A stretch of DNA of 64,000 bases from positions 62,001-126,000 of the forward strand of contig JAHJPX010000008.1 of assembly GCA_018819515.1 (NCBI GenBank), written 5' to 3'. The notes beneath the pieces were generated by a model. It saw nothing but the letters and a program-made list of their open reading frames with translations. It was not told where the DNA came from and did not search any database. This document shows, in pieces, positions 41,960-51,231 of the stretch. The number at the start of each line of letters is the position of its first letter. Positions within the stretch are counted from its first letter, which is position 1. The position numbers were made by a program, and so were the translations under genes. The DNA comes from Gammaproteobacteria bacterium (GTDB taxonomy: Bacteria; Pseudomonadota; Gammaproteobacteria; Burkholderiales; Rhodocyclaceae).

Positions 41960-42688
41960 ATGATCAAACAAATCATCGCCACATTCTTTACCGTCGGCAT
42001 TGCCGTCGCCGCTTGCGCACAGAGCCCGGAGGCCGACATCAAGAAGAATGTCGAAGCCGCCCTGGGCAAAGGGGCGAAGGTCGACAGCGTTCGCGAGGCG
42101 GGGGCCCTCGGGCTTTACGAGGTCGTCGTCGGTGGCGATATTCTCTATACCGACAAAAAGGCCAGCTATCTGGTTCTCGGTCATATCGTCGATCCCAGAA
42201 CCCGCAAGGATCTGACGCAGGCACGCCTCGACAAGCTTTCGGCGATCAAGTTTTCCGAGCTGCCACTGGATCTCGCGATCAAGCAGGTCAAGGGCAATGG
42301 CGGTAATGGCAAGCGCACCATCGCCACGTTCGAGGATCCCAACTGCACGTACTGCAAGAAGCTCGCAAAGGAACTTCAGGGCGTCACCGACATCACCATT
42401 TACACCTTCGTCTATCCGATCCTCTCGCAGGATTCCCACGACAAGTCGAAGGCGATCTGGTGTTCGTCAGACCGGGTCAAGGCCTGGAACGACTACATGC
42501 TGAAAGGGACCGCGCCGGCCGCGGCGAATTGCGACACCAGCGGACTCGACAAGGTAATGGGGACGGCGCAGAAACTGCGCATCCACGGCACACCGGCCAT
42601 CTTCCTCACCGACGGCACGCGGCTGCCGGGCTTCATGCCCGCCGCCGCGCTCGAACAGGCGATGGCCCAGGCCGCCGACAGCAAGTAG
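41960..42688 (+). CDS. DsbC-like thiol:disulfide interchange protein
   Basis: A 242-residue periplasmic disulfide isomerase-like protein. It has an N-terminal export signal, a dimerisation domain (about residues 22-85), and a thioredoxin domain with FEDPNCTYCKKLAKEL (active site CTYC) and LRIHGTPAIFLTDG with the cis-proline. The signal ends in VAAC, which fits a lipobox, so it may be a lipoprotein instead of a soluble DsbC. It would correct disulfides in exported proteins. Confidence 0.9.
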   Translation: MIKQIIATFFTVGIAVAACAQSPEADIKKNVEAALGKGAKVDSVREAGALGLYEVVVGGDILYTDKKASYLVLGHIVDPRTRKDLTQARLDKLSAIKFSELPLDLAIKQVKGNGGNGKRTIATFEDPNCTYCKKLAKELQGVTDITIYTFVYPILSQDSHDKSKAIWCSSDRVKAWNDYMLKGTAPAAANCDTSGLDKVMGTAQKLRIHGTPAIFLTDGTRLPGFMPAAALEQAMAQAADSK

Positions 42689-42696
42689 TCCGCAGC

Positions 42697-43329
42697 ATGA
42701 CCCGGATCGACCAGGAAGCGATCTGGTCGCAGCGTTACCGCGACGTCGGTGAAGACTACCTCTTCGGCGTCGCGCCTTGCCGATTTCTCGAAGTGCATCG
42801 CCATGTCCTCGACACCGGCGCGACCGCGTTATCGGTTGCCGACGGCGAGGGACGCAACAGTGTCTGGCTGGCCGAACAGGGGCTGGCGGTGACGGCCATG
42901 GAGATTTCGCCTGTTGCCCTGGAAAAGGCGCGGCGCCTGGCGCGCGGTCGCGGCGTCGAAGTGAACTTCATGCTCGCCGACATCATGGCCGATGCATGGC
43001 CATCCGATGTCTACGACTTCGTCGTCGCCGTGTTCATCCAGTTCGTCGGCCCGGGAGAACGCGAAATCCAGTTCGCCCGTATGAAGCAGGCGGTGAAGCC
43101 GGGCGGGTTGCTTCTCCTGCACGGCTACACGCCGAAGCAGATTGAATACAAGACTGGCGGACCCTCGGCCATCGAGAACCTCTATACCGAGGACCTGCTG
43201 CGCCGGTCGTTCGCGGACTTCGAGATCGAAACCCTGCATGCCTACGAAGCCGACGTCGACGAAGGCAAGGGCCACCGTGGCCGCTCGGCGCTGATCGACC
43301 TGATCGCGCGCAAGCCGACAACTTATTGA
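42697..43329 (+). CDS. Class I SAM-dependent methyltransferase
   Basis: A 210-residue methyltransferase of the TehB/thiopurine-like group. The start IWSQRYRDVGEDYLFG, the SAM motif VADGEGRNSVWLAEQG and the acidic loop VTAMEISPVALEKA are clear, with LHGYTPKQIEYKTGGPS in the C-terminal half. The substrate (tellurite, selenite, a lipid or other) is unknown. It lies eight bases after the dsbC-like gene. Confidence 0.85.
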   Translation: MTRIDQEAIWSQRYRDVGEDYLFGVAPCRFLEVHRHVLDTGATALSVADGEGRNSVWLAEQGLAVTAMEISPVALEKARRLARGRGVEVNFMLADIMADAWPSDVYDFVVAVFIQFVGPGEREIQFARMKQAVKPGGLLLLHGYTPKQIEYKTGGPSAIENLYTEDLLRRSFADFEIETLHAYEADVDEGKGHRGRSALIDLIARKPTTY

Positions 43330-43342
43330 GCTTCTGGCAATT

Positions 43343-45670
43343 TCAGCCTCTGCTCTGGATTTCCTCGATATAACCGAGCATGCCAGTCTGGATGTTGGCG
43401 GCATTGCCTTCGTCGGTGTCGATGTGCATGGCCAGACGGTAGTTCGGATTCACCCGCACGACCACGTCGCCATAGATCAGTTCGCGCGCGCCTTCGACGC
43501 GCACCTGCACCACGTACTTGTCGCGCAGGCGGAAACGCATCGCGTCGTCGGGTGACATGTGGATGTGCCGCTGCGCGCAGATGACGCCGCGCGGAATCGT
43601 TGTCGTACCGGCCGGCCCTTCGAGCACGATGCCCGGCGTACCGGCGAGGTCGCCCGATTCGCGGATCGGCGGCTGCACGCCGACCTTGAACTGCTCGGTC
43701 ATGGCGATTTCGACTTGCGTCTCCTTGCGTGTGGGCCCAAGCACGCGCACGCCGGTGATCTTGCCCTTGGGGCCGATCAGGTTGACCTTCTCAACGCAGG
43801 CGAACTGCCCGGGCTGCGACAACTCGTGCTCCGGCGTCAATTCGTGGCCGACGCCGAACAACTTGTCGACGTCCGCCTGCGACAAGTGTGCATGATGCGC
43901 GGATACCTCGATCGGTATCGGTTCCTCCGGCTGCTCCTTGATCGCGAGGGAAATCTGGCTGCGCTCGATGGCGCGCAGGGTTTCCCAGGCCAGCAGGCGC
44001 TCGTCGTTGTTGGCGACGACAAGGATCTTCACCGGGGAATCGTCGGTCGAAATCACCGCATGCGAACCCGTCGCGCCCAGCTTGCGGTTCTTTTCCTCGT
44101 CGAGCTTGATGCCCATGCAGGCCAGGCCCTGGCAGGCAAGGCTGCGCACGGTCGGGCTGGTCTCTCCGATCTCGCCGGTAAATGCGAGCACGTCCACGCC
44201 GCCCATCGCGGCAGCATAGGCGCCGATGTTCTTGCGAATCTGGTAGCAGAAGGCCTTGTGCGCCAGCAGCGCGCGGTGATGGCCCTCGTTGGCTGCCTCT
44301 TCGATTTCGTGGATGTCGCTCGAGATTCCCGAGATGCCCTTGAGGCCGCTCTGGCTGTTGATCAGGGTGTCGATATCGTCCGGGGCGATCTTGTAATGTC
44401 TCATCAGGTGCGTCACCACCGCCGGATCGAGGCTGCCGGCGCGGCTGGGCATGATCAGGCCATCGGAGGGCGTCATGCCCATGGTGGTGTCCACCGAGCG
44501 GCCATGGTCGATGGCGCAGATCGAGGCACCGAGGCCAAGATGGCAGGAAATCACTTCCAGTTCACCCAGCGGCCGGCGCACGATCTCGGCGGATTTCAAC
44601 GATACGAAGCGATGTGATGTGCCATGAAATCCATAGCGACGGATACCCTCCTTCTTGTACCAGTCGTAGGGCAGGCCGTAGAGATAGGCGTAGGGCGGCA
44701 GCGTCTGGTGAAAGGCGGTATCGAATACCGCCACATGCGGCACGTCGGGCAGGAACTCCATCGCCAGATGGATGCCTTCGAGATTGATCGGGTTGTGCAG
44801 CGGCGCGTAGATCGACAACGCCTCGACGTCGACCAGCACCTGCGGCGTGATTACGACGGAACTGGAGAACTTGCTGCCGCCGTGCACCACGCGATGGCCG
44901 ACCGCCACGACCTCGTAGGGCGTGAACAAATACTTGTCGCCGAGCGCAAGCATCGACTCGAAAATCACCGGGAACAGATCGTCGAGGTGGCAGACCGGCC
45001 GCTCGCGGGTCGTAACCACGCCGCCGGCCACCAGGGTGATATGGGCGCGCTTGGTGTCGCCGCAGTCGATCACGCCATGAACGTCGAGACTCTGGTCGTG
45101 CGTGTCGTAGACCCCGAAGCGGATCTGCGACAGCCCGACATTGAGCGCCAGGATCTTGCCGGGCACTTCGGTATGCAGGCTGAGCGCGTAGGGGTCGCTG
45201 GAGTGCGTCACCGCCTGGTCGTGCAACTGGCGGCTGGTGATGTCGACCGCCTGCATGCGCGTGCGGTCGGCAAGCAGCTTGGAAAGAAAGGTGACCGCGC
45301 GCGGATTCGACAGGATGCGGCTGTTGAAGACCTCCTGTGGAATCATCAGTACAAAGCAGCGGTTGCCGGCGATGACGTCCGCCACGGTGCGGTCGCCGGT
45401 CAGTAATGACATCTCGCCGAACACCTCGCCGGCCTGCAGCTCACAGAACACCACGCGGTCACCGGTGCTGTCGGCAACCGAGACCTGCGCGTGGCCGCTG
45501 ACCAGCACGCCGAAGAACCTGCCCTCGTCGCCGCACTCGATGATCGCTTCGCTGCCCTCGAAAGTGCGCAGTTCGCTTTCATCGGCGATCTCGTCGATCG
45601 TCGCAGGCGCAAAGCCCTCGAACAGCGAAACCTTCTCGCGCAGAAATTTACTTAACTCGGCGGGCGTCAT
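43343..45670 (-). CDS. Cyclic-nucleotide-binding domain fused to acetate kinase and PduL phosphotransacylase
   Basis: A 775-residue, three-part protein. Residues 1-150 are a cNMP-binding beta roll with phosphate cassette GEVFGEMSLLTGDRTVADV (Arg94-Thr95). Residues about 170-585 are AckA-like with VAVGHRVVHGG, VAVFDTAFHQTLPPYAYLYG, RRYGFHGTSHRFVS and FTGEIGETSPTVR. Residues about 595-775 are a PduL phosphotransacylase with VSAHHAHLS, QRHIHMSPDDA and HIDTDEGNAA. Together these would interconvert acetyl-CoA, acetyl phosphate and acetate under nucleotide control. Some AckA positions differ: Leu180, Gln182 and Leu380 replace residues that are Ser10, Ser12 and Asn211 in Methanosarcina AckA, so kinase activity needs proof. 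It is divergent from pyruvate carboxylase. Confidence 0.9.
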   Translation of the reverse strand: MTPAELSKFLREKVSLFEGFAPATIDEIADESELRTFEGSEAIIECGDEGRFFGVLVSGHAQVSVADSTGDRVVFCELQAGEVFGEMSLLTGDRTVADVIAGNRCFVLMIPQEVFNSRILSNPRAVTFLSKLLADRTRMQAVDITSRQLHDQAVTHSSDPYALSLHTEVPGKILALNVGLSQIRFGVYDTHDQSLDVHGVIDCGDTKRAHITLVAGGVVTTRERPVCHLDDLFPVIFESMLALGDKYLFTPYEVVAVGHRVVHGGSKFSSSVVITPQVLVDVEALSIYAPLHNPINLEGIHLAMEFLPDVPHVAVFDTAFHQTLPPYAYLYGLPYDWYKKEGIRRYGFHGTSHRFVSLKSAEIVRRPLGELEVISCHLGLGASICAIDHGRSVDTTMGMTPSDGLIMPSRAGSLDPAVVTHLMRHYKIAPDDIDTLINSQSGLKGISGISSDIHEIEEAANEGHHRALLAHKAFCYQIRKNIGAYAAAMGGVDVLAFTGEIGETSPTVRSLACQGLACMGIKLDEEKNRKLGATGSHAVISTDDSPVKILVVANNDERLLAWETLRAIERSQISLAIKEQPEEPIPIEVSAHHAHLSQADVDKLFGVGHELTPEHELSQPGQFACVEKVNLIGPKGKITGVRVLGPTRKETQVEIAMTEQFKVGVQPPIRESGDLAGTPGIVLEGPAGTTTIPRGVICAQRHIHMSPDDAMRFRLRDKYVVQVRVEGARELIYGDVVVRVNPNYRLAMHIDTDEGNAANIQTGMLGYIEEIQSRG

Positions 45671-45724
45671 GGGTAACTTTCGGGCAAAATTGCTGCATTG
45701 CAGACGAATTATGGACCACTACGC

Positions 45725-48700
45725 ATGAGCAGGAAGCACATTCGCAGCCTACTGGTTGCCAACCGTTCCGAAATCGCCATCCGCGTCATGCGGGCTGCCA
45801 GCGAGCTCGGCATCCGCACGGTCGGCATCTACGCCAACGAAGACCGCCTGGCCCTCCACCGCGCCAAGGCCGACGAGAGCTATCTGGTCGGCGAAGGCAA
45901 GAAGCCCATCCAGGCCTATCTGGACATCGACGACATCATCCGCGTCGCCAAACAGGCCAGGGTCGATGCTATCCACCCCGGCTACGGCTTCCTCTCCGAG
46001 AATCCGGATTTTGCCGAAGCCTGCGCCAACGCCGGCATCCTCTTCATCGGCCCGAAACCGAAGGTGATGCGCGAACTGGGCAACAAGGTGGCGGCGCGAG
46101 CGCTGGCCGAGCGCGTCGGCGTTCCGGTAGTACCCGCAACCGGTGCCCTGCCGACGGACATGGACACCTGCCGCAAACTGGCGGCGAATATCGGCTACCC
46201 GCTGATGCTGAAAGCGAGCTGGGGTGGCGGTGGCCGCGGCATGCGCGCCATCAACAACGAGGCCGAACTTGCGCCCGCCGTCGAGGTCGCTCGCCGCGAG
46301 GCGGCGGCGGCCTTCGGCAACGACGAGGTGTATCTCGAAAAGATGGTCGTGCACGCCCGCCACGTCGAGGTTCAGGTGCTCGGCGACACGCATGGCAATC
46401 TGGTGCACTTGTTCGAGCGCGACTGCTCGGTGCAACGGCGCAACCAGAAAGTGATCGAGCGGGCGCCGGCGCCCTATCTGACGTCCGAACAGCGCGATGC
46501 ACTCTGCCAGTCGGCGCTCAAGCTGGCGCGCGGCGTTGATTACACCCACGCGGGCACCGTTGAATTCCTGATGGACGCCGACTCGGGCAACTTCTATTTC
46601 ATCGAGGTCAATCCGCGCATCCAGGTCGAGCACACGGTCACCGAGGAAGTCACCGGAATCGATATCGTCAAGGCACAAATCCGTGTCACCGAAGGGGCGC
46701 GCATCGGCGAACCGGATTCGTACGTTCCGGTCCAGGCCAACATCCTCCTGCACGGGCACGCACTGCAATGCCGCATTACCACAGAGGATCCGGAGAAGAA
46801 CTTCACGCCCGACTACGGCAAACTCACCGCCTACCGAAGCGCGGCGGGTGCCGGCATTCGCCTGGATGCCGGCACAGCCTATACCGGCGCCGTAATCACG
46901 CCCTTCTACGATTCGCTGCTGGTCAAGGTCACCGCCCGCGGCCACGATCCGGAGGAAGCGATCCGGCGCATGAACCGCGCCCTGCGCGAATTCCGCGTCC
47001 GCGGCGTAGCTTCGAACCTGGCGTTCCTCGAGAACATCATCCTGCATCCGACCTTCCGCAGCGGTGAGTGCACGACACGCTTCATCGATACGACGCCGGA
47101 GCTGTTCACCTACAAGAAGCACCGCGACCGCGCCACGCGCCTGCTGCGCTTCATCGGCGACGTCGACGTGAACGGCAATCCCGAGATGAAGGGCCGGCCG
47201 CTGCCGCAACGGCCGCTCGCCTCGCCGATCCTGCCCGACTGCGAAAAAGTCAGCCGTGGCGACACGCCGCCCGAAGGCAGCCGCGACCGCTTCAAGGCGC
47301 TCGGCGCGCAGAAGTTCGCCGCCTGGATGCGCGAACAGCCGCAGGTGCTGGTCACCGACACCACCATGCGCGACGCGCATCAGTCGTTGTTCGCCACGCG
47401 CATGCGCACGGCCGACATGGCGGCCATCGCACCGCATTACGCGCAACTGCTGCCGGAACTCTTCTCGCTGGAATGCTGGGGCGGCGCCACCTTCGACGTT
47501 GCCATGCGCTTCCTTAAGGAAGATCCCTGGGACCGGCTTGCGAAGCTGCGCGAAGCGGCACCCAATATCCTGTTGCAGATGCTGCTGCGCGCATCCAACG
47601 CGGTCGGCTACACCAACTACGCCGACAATGTCGTGCGCTACTTCGTCAAGCAGGCCGCTGCCAGCGGCATAGACGTCTTCCGCGTCTTCGATTCGCTCAA
47701 CTGGGTCGAGAACATGCGCGTAGCGATGGATGCGGTGATCGAAAACGGCGCGATCTGCGAAGCAGCGATCTGCTACACGGGCGATTTGTTCGATGCCAGC
47801 CGGCCAAAGTACAACCTCAAGTACTACGTCGACATGGCGAAGCAGCTCGAAAAGGCCGGCGCCCACATCATCGGCATCAAGGACATGGCCGGCGTCTGCC
47901 GACCGCTGGCGGCGCGGGCGCTGGTCAAGGCGCTGCGGGAGGAAGTCGGCCTGCCGGTCCATTTCCATACCCACGACACCAGCGGCGGCAGCGTCGCCTC
48001 GGTGCTGGCGGCGATCGAGGCCGGTGTCGACGCCGTCGATGCGGCGATGGATTCGATGAGCGGCCTCACTTCGCAGCCCAGCATGGGCGCCATTCTCGCC
48101 GCGCTCGAAAATACGCCGCGCGCCCCCGGCGTCACGCACGGCGACATCCAGCCCTTCACCCGCTATTGGGAAGGCGTGCGCCACTACTATGCGCCGTTCG
48201 AGGCCGACATCCGTGCCGGCACTTCGGACGTCTATCGGCACGAAATGCCCGGCGGCCAATACACCAACCTGCGCGAGCAGGCGCGCTCGATGGGGCTCGA
48301 CACGCGCTGGCCGGAAGTCGCCCAGGCCTACGCCGACGTCAACAAGCTCTTCGGCGACATCGTCAAGGTCACACCCTCATCGAAGGTCGTCGGCGACATG
48401 GCGCTGTTCATGGTCGCCAACGAATTGACGCCCGAAGACGTCGCCGATCCCGACAAGGAAGTCTCCTTCCCGGATTCCGTGGTGTCGATGTTCCGTGGCG
48501 AAATGGGTTATCCCGCCGGCGGCTTCCCGCCAGCGCTGCAGAAGAAGATCCTCAAGGACAAGGCCCCCATCGAAGGCCGCGTCGGCGCCCACATGCCCGA
48601 TGTCGACCTCGCCGCCGCCCGCCTCGACGCCGAGAAGGCCGCGGGCCGACAGGTCGACGACAACGATCTCGCCTCCTACCTCATGTATCCGAAGGTGTTC

Positions 48701-49183
48701 GCCGACTATGCCGAGCACCATCGCCACTACGGGAACGTCTCGGTGCTGCCGACGCCGGTGTTCTTCTACGGCCTGCACGAACGTGAGGAAGTCGCCGTCG
48801 ACATCGACAAGGGCAAGATGCTGCTCATCCAGCTCACCGGCCGCCAGGACGACGACGGGGAAGGTATCGCCCACCTGTTCTTCGAACTGAACGGCCAGCC
48901 GCGGCCGATGCACGTCGCCAAGGCCGGGCTGGTCGCCAGGAAGGCCCATCCCAAGGCCGAGGACGGCAACCCCAACCACGTCGCGGCGCCGATGCCCGGC
49001 GCCGTGGCGACGGTGTCCGTGAAGCCCGGCCAGAAAGTCAGCCGCGGCAGCCCGCTGCTGTCGATCGAAGCGATGAAGATGGAAACGGCGGTGACGGCGG
49101 AACGCGACGCGACGGTCGCCAAGGTGCTGGTCGCGCCTGGCGACCGGGTCGAGCCGAAGGATCTGCTGATCGAACTGGGCTGA
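45725..49183 (+). CDS. pyc: Pyruvate carboxylase
   Basis: A 1152-residue single-chain biotin enzyme that carboxylates pyruvate to oxaloacetate. Domains in order: biotin carboxylase (about 1-460, with ASWGGGGRGMR and FIEVNPRIQVEHTVTEEVTG), carboxyltransferase (about 540-1000, starting VTDTTMRDAHQSLFATRMRT, metal site FHTHDTSGG), and biotinyl domain ending with SIEAMKMETAV, whose Lys carries biotin. The linker after the first domain (about residues 507-514) reads KVSRGDTPP from an R1 repeat. It supplies oxaloacetate for anaplerosis or a reductive succinate/propionate route. The ATG at 45725 is in the short gap opposite the cNMP-AckA-PduL gene. Confidence 0.96.
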   Translation: MSRKHIRSLLVANRSEIAIRVMRAASELGIRTVGIYANEDRLALHRAKADESYLVGEGKKPIQAYLDIDDIIRVAKQARVDAIHPGYGFLSENPDFAEACANAGILFIGPKPKVMRELGNKVAARALAERVGVPVVPATGALPTDMDTCRKLAANIGYPLMLKASWGGGGRGMRAINNEAELAPAVEVARREAAAAFGNDEVYLEKMVVHARHVEVQVLGDTHGNLVHLFERDCSVQRRNQKVIERAPAPYLTSEQRDALCQSALKLARGVDYTHAGTVEFLMDADSGNFYFIEVNPRIQVEHTVTEEVTGIDIVKAQIRVTEGARIGEPDSYVPVQANILLHGHALQCRITTEDPEKNFTPDYGKLTAYRSAAGAGIRLDAGTAYTGAVITPFYDSLLVKVTARGHDPEEAIRRMNRALREFRVRGVASNLAFLENIILHPTFRSGECTTRFIDTTPELFTYKKHRDRATRLLRFIGDVDVNGNPEMKGRPLPQRPLASPILPDCEKVSRGDTPPEGSRDRFKALGAQKFAAWMREQPQVLVTDTTMRDAHQSLFATRMRTADMAAIAPHYAQLLPELFSLECWGGATFDVAMRFLKEDPWDRLAKLREAAPNILLQMLLRASNAVGYTNYADNVVRYFVKQAAASGIDVFRVFDSLNWVENMRVAMDAVIENGAICEAAICYTGDLFDASRPKYNLKYYVDMAKQLEKAGAHIIGIKDMAGVCRPLAARALVKALREEVGLPVHFHTHDTSGGSVASVLAAIEAGVDAVDAAMDSMSGLTSQPSMGAILAALENTPRAPGVTHGDIQPFTRYWEGVRHYYAPFEADIRAGTSDVYRHEMPGGQYTNLREQARSMGLDTRWPEVAQAYADVNKLFGDIVKVTPSSKVVGDMALFMVANELTPEDVADPDKEVSFPDSVVSMFRGEMGYPAGGFPPALQKKILKDKAPIEGRVGAHMPDVDLAAARLDAEKAAGRQVDDNDLASYLMYPKVFADYAEHHRHYGNVSVLPTPVFFYGLHEREEVAVDIDKGKMLLIQLTGRQDDDGEGIAHLFFELNGQPRPMHVAKAGLVARKAHPKAEDGNPNHVAAPMPGAVATVSVKPGQKVSRGSPLLSIEAMKMETAVTAERDATVAKVLVAPGDRVEPKDLLIELG
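47245..47268 (+). repeat. R1 repeat inside pyruvate carboxylase
   Basis: Exact consensus copy read in the KVSRGDTP frame, in the linker between biotin carboxylase and carboxyltransferase domains. Confidence 0.9.
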
Positions 49184-49239
49184 CGGCGTGGGCTAACGAC
49201 GTGGGCTGACGGCGGTGGCCGAACCGCCGTCGAGCATGG

Positions 49240-49716
49240 TCAATGCACGCCGAACAGGCGGGCCAACAGGCCTCGTTTTTCGCTGGTCGCGTGGACCGGT
49301 GGCGCGTTGGGACCATGGTGCTCGGCGTACCATTTCCCGAAGCGCAGGTCGTGGGTCATGATGTGGCCGATCAGCCATTTGTTGAGGAAGCGCCGCAACT
49401 CCTGAACGCGCTCCTCCGACCATTCATCGCCGGTGCCGAGGAAGTCGGCGACATGCGTCCCGAAATCCTCGTGGAGCTTCAGGTGCTGCTCGAACGCAGG
49501 GTAGCCACTCTTCTCCATGAGCGCCTGCTCGTTGGAAAAATGCGTGACGACGTATCCGAGCAACTCTTCCATCGTCTGGTCGACGGTCTGAAGATTGAGT
49601 GCGCGAATCAGTTCGAACAGGCGCTTGTGCTCGGCATCCGTTTGCGGGATGTCGATCTTGAACCCGTCACGCCATTCGATGACAAACGGCGCTCGCTTCC
49701 CTTCTTGCTCGGCCAT
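49240..49716 (-). CDS. Bacteriohemerythrin
   Basis: A 158-residue oxygen-binding di-iron protein. The four-helix bundle ligands are visible: DAEHKRLFELI, THFSNEQALME, HLKLHEDFGTHV and HIMTHDLRFGKW. It would carry or sense oxygen or NO, fitting a microaerophile with oxygen-sensitive PFOR and MNIO enzymes. Single-domain, not fused to a signalling module. The C-terminus has an extra basic tail (GLLARLFGVH). Confidence 0.92.
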   Translation of the reverse strand: MAEQEGKRAPFVIEWRDGFKIDIPQTDAEHKRLFELIRALNLQTVDQTMEELLGYVVTHFSNEQALMEKSGYPAFEQHLKLHEDFGTHVADFLGTGDEWSEERVQELRRFLNKWLIGHIMTHDLRFGKWYAEHHGPNAPPVHATSEKRGLLARLFGVH

Positions 49717-49840
49717 GTTTTTCGCTCCTTACCGTGCGGATGATACGCCGCTACCGCAATTTGCGCTTAAGAGCCCCTTAGCCCTTTCGTACCAATGCAT
49801 ATGTGAAGAAGCCCCGCGTAAACAGGAATGTTGCCCCTCC

Positions 49841-51046
49841 TTACCAGAGCGTTTCCCGTTCGGAGCTGGCCGAAATCTTGTGGATGCTGAGGTCGGCGCC
49901 GTTGAATTCTTCTTCGGCGTCGAGGCGGATGCCGACGGTCATCTTGAGCAGCCCGTAAACGACGAAACCACCGGCCAAAGCAACGCCGACACCCATCAGC
50001 GTGCCGATCAACTGGCTCATGAAGGCAACGCCGCCGAGGCCGCCCAGGCTCGTCAGCCCAAAAATGCCGGCGGCAATGCCGCCCCAGGCACCGCACAGGC
50101 CGTGCAGCGGCCAGACGCCGAGCACGTCGTCGATCTTCCAGCGGTTCTGCGTCAGGGTGAACATGAGCACGAACAGGCCGCCGGCGATGCCGCCGGTGAT
50201 CAGCGCGCCGAGCGGATGCATCAGGTCGGAGCCGGCGCAAATGGCCACCAGGCCGGCCAGCGGGCCGTTATGGACGAAGCCCGGGTCGTTCTTGCCCGCC
50301 ACCAGTGCCACCAGAGTGCCGCCGACCATGGCCATCAGCGAGTTCATGGCCACCAGCCCAGAGATCTTGTCCAGCGTCTGGGCGCTCATGACATTGAATC
50401 CGAACCAGCCGACCGTCAGGATCCAGGCGCCGAGCGCCAGGAAGGGAATGCTCGACGGCGGGTGGGCGCCGGCGATGCCGCCGTCCTTGTGATAGCGGCC
50501 GCGGCGGGCGCCGAGCATCAGCACGGCGGCGAGGCCGATCCAGCCGCCGACGGCATGGACGACCACCGAGCCGGCGAAGTCGTGGAAGCTCGCGCCGAAA
50601 CTGGCGGTCAGCCAGTCCTGGATGCCGTAGGCGTTGTTCCAAGCGATGCCCTCGAAGAAGGGGTAGATGAAGCCGACCAGCAGGAAGGTGGCGGCGAACT
50701 GCGGATTGAGGCGCGCGCGTTCGGCGATGCCGCCGGAGACGATGGCCGGGATGGCGGCGGCAAAGGTGAGCAGGAAGAAGAACTTGGTCAGCTCGTAGCC
50801 GTTCTTGGCGGCCAGCACTTCGGCGCCCGAGAAGAAATTGACGCCGTAGGCGATGCTGTAGCCGATGAAGAAGTAGGCCAGCGTCGAGACGGAGAAGTCG
50901 GCGAGGATCTTGACCAGGGCGTTGACCTGGTTCTTTCGGCGCACCGTGCCGAGTTCCAGAAACGCGAAACCGGCATGCATGGCGAGGATCATGATCGCGC
51001 CGAGCAGGATGAACAGTGTGTCGGCGGAAGTCTGCAAATGCTCCAT
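49841..51046 (-). CDS. amtB: Ammonium transporter AmtB
   Basis: A 401-residue, eleven-helix channel. Twin-His positions lie in FAGSVVVHAVGG and VWPLHGLCGAWGG, the entrance segment is FFEGIAWNNAYG, and the C-terminal tail ISASSE is the regulatory segment contacted by GlnK. No long signal peptide is visible. No glnK is adjacent. Upstream signals point to nitrogen control through NtrC and sigma-54. Confidence 0.95.
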   Translation of the reverse strand: MEHLQTSADTLFILLGAIMILAMHAGFAFLELGTVRRKNQVNALVKILADFSVSTLAYFFIGYSIAYGVNFFSGAEVLAAKNGYELTKFFFLLTFAAAIPAIVSGGIAERARLNPQFAATFLLVGFIYPFFEGIAWNNAYGIQDWLTASFGASFHDFAGSVVVHAVGGWIGLAAVLMLGARRGRYHKDGGIAGAHPPSSIPFLALGAWILTVGWFGFNVMSAQTLDKISGLVAMNSLMAMVGGTLVALVAGKNDPGFVHNGPLAGLVAICAGSDLMHPLGALITGGIAGGLFVLMFTLTQNRWKIDDVLGVWPLHGLCGAWGGIAAGIFGLTSLGGLGGVAFMSQLIGTLMGVGVALAGGFVVYGLLKMTVGIRLDAEEEFNGADLSIHKISASSERETLW

Positions 51047-51088
51047 CTTGGGGCCCCTTTAGCAATCAAGCACGAATCTGTGCATGAA

Positions 51089-51106
51089 TGCAACAAATGT
51101 GCCCCT
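51089..51106 (-). promoter_or_regulatory. Sigma-54 promoter of amtB
   Basis: On the minus strand GGGCAC-N5-TTGCA, giving the required GG-N10-GC spacing of the -24/-12 boxes, about 43 bp before the amtB start. Confidence 0.75.
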
Positions 51107-51157
51107 GCCTACCACCCTTTTACAACAATGACTTAAGTTATAGGCAACACCAATCAC

Positions 51158-51172
51158 GCACCGCTGCGGTGC
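51158..51172. promoter_or_regulatory. NtrC-type enhancer upstream of amtB
   Basis: GCACCGCTGCGGTGC is an inverted repeat of the GCACC-N5-GGTGC form bound by NtrC. It lies about 50 bp upstream of the -24 box, a normal enhancer distance. Confidence 0.65.
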
Positions 51173-51231
51173 TTTTGGCAAGAAACCTGCACCGTTAGTG
51201 TGCCTATCGAGCGAGGACGGAGTGGCGCGCC

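Noticed and set aside
45749..48259. Long open frame (836 codons) antisense to pyruvate carboxylase
   Set aside because: Shadow frame; no conserved motif, and the sense strand is certain.
49033..49056. R1-like sequence in the biotinyl domain of pyruvate carboxylase, encoding KVSRGSP
   Set aside because: Biotinyl domains natively have a similar G-x-K-V-x-x-G-x-P-L-L pattern here, and the second half does not match the R1 hairpin. It is probably coincidence.
49184..49239. Short direct repeats (TGACGGCGTGGGCT / ACGACGTGGGCTGACGG) after pyruvate carboxylase
   Set aside because: A local imperfect duplication of a few bases, without structure or other copies in the window.
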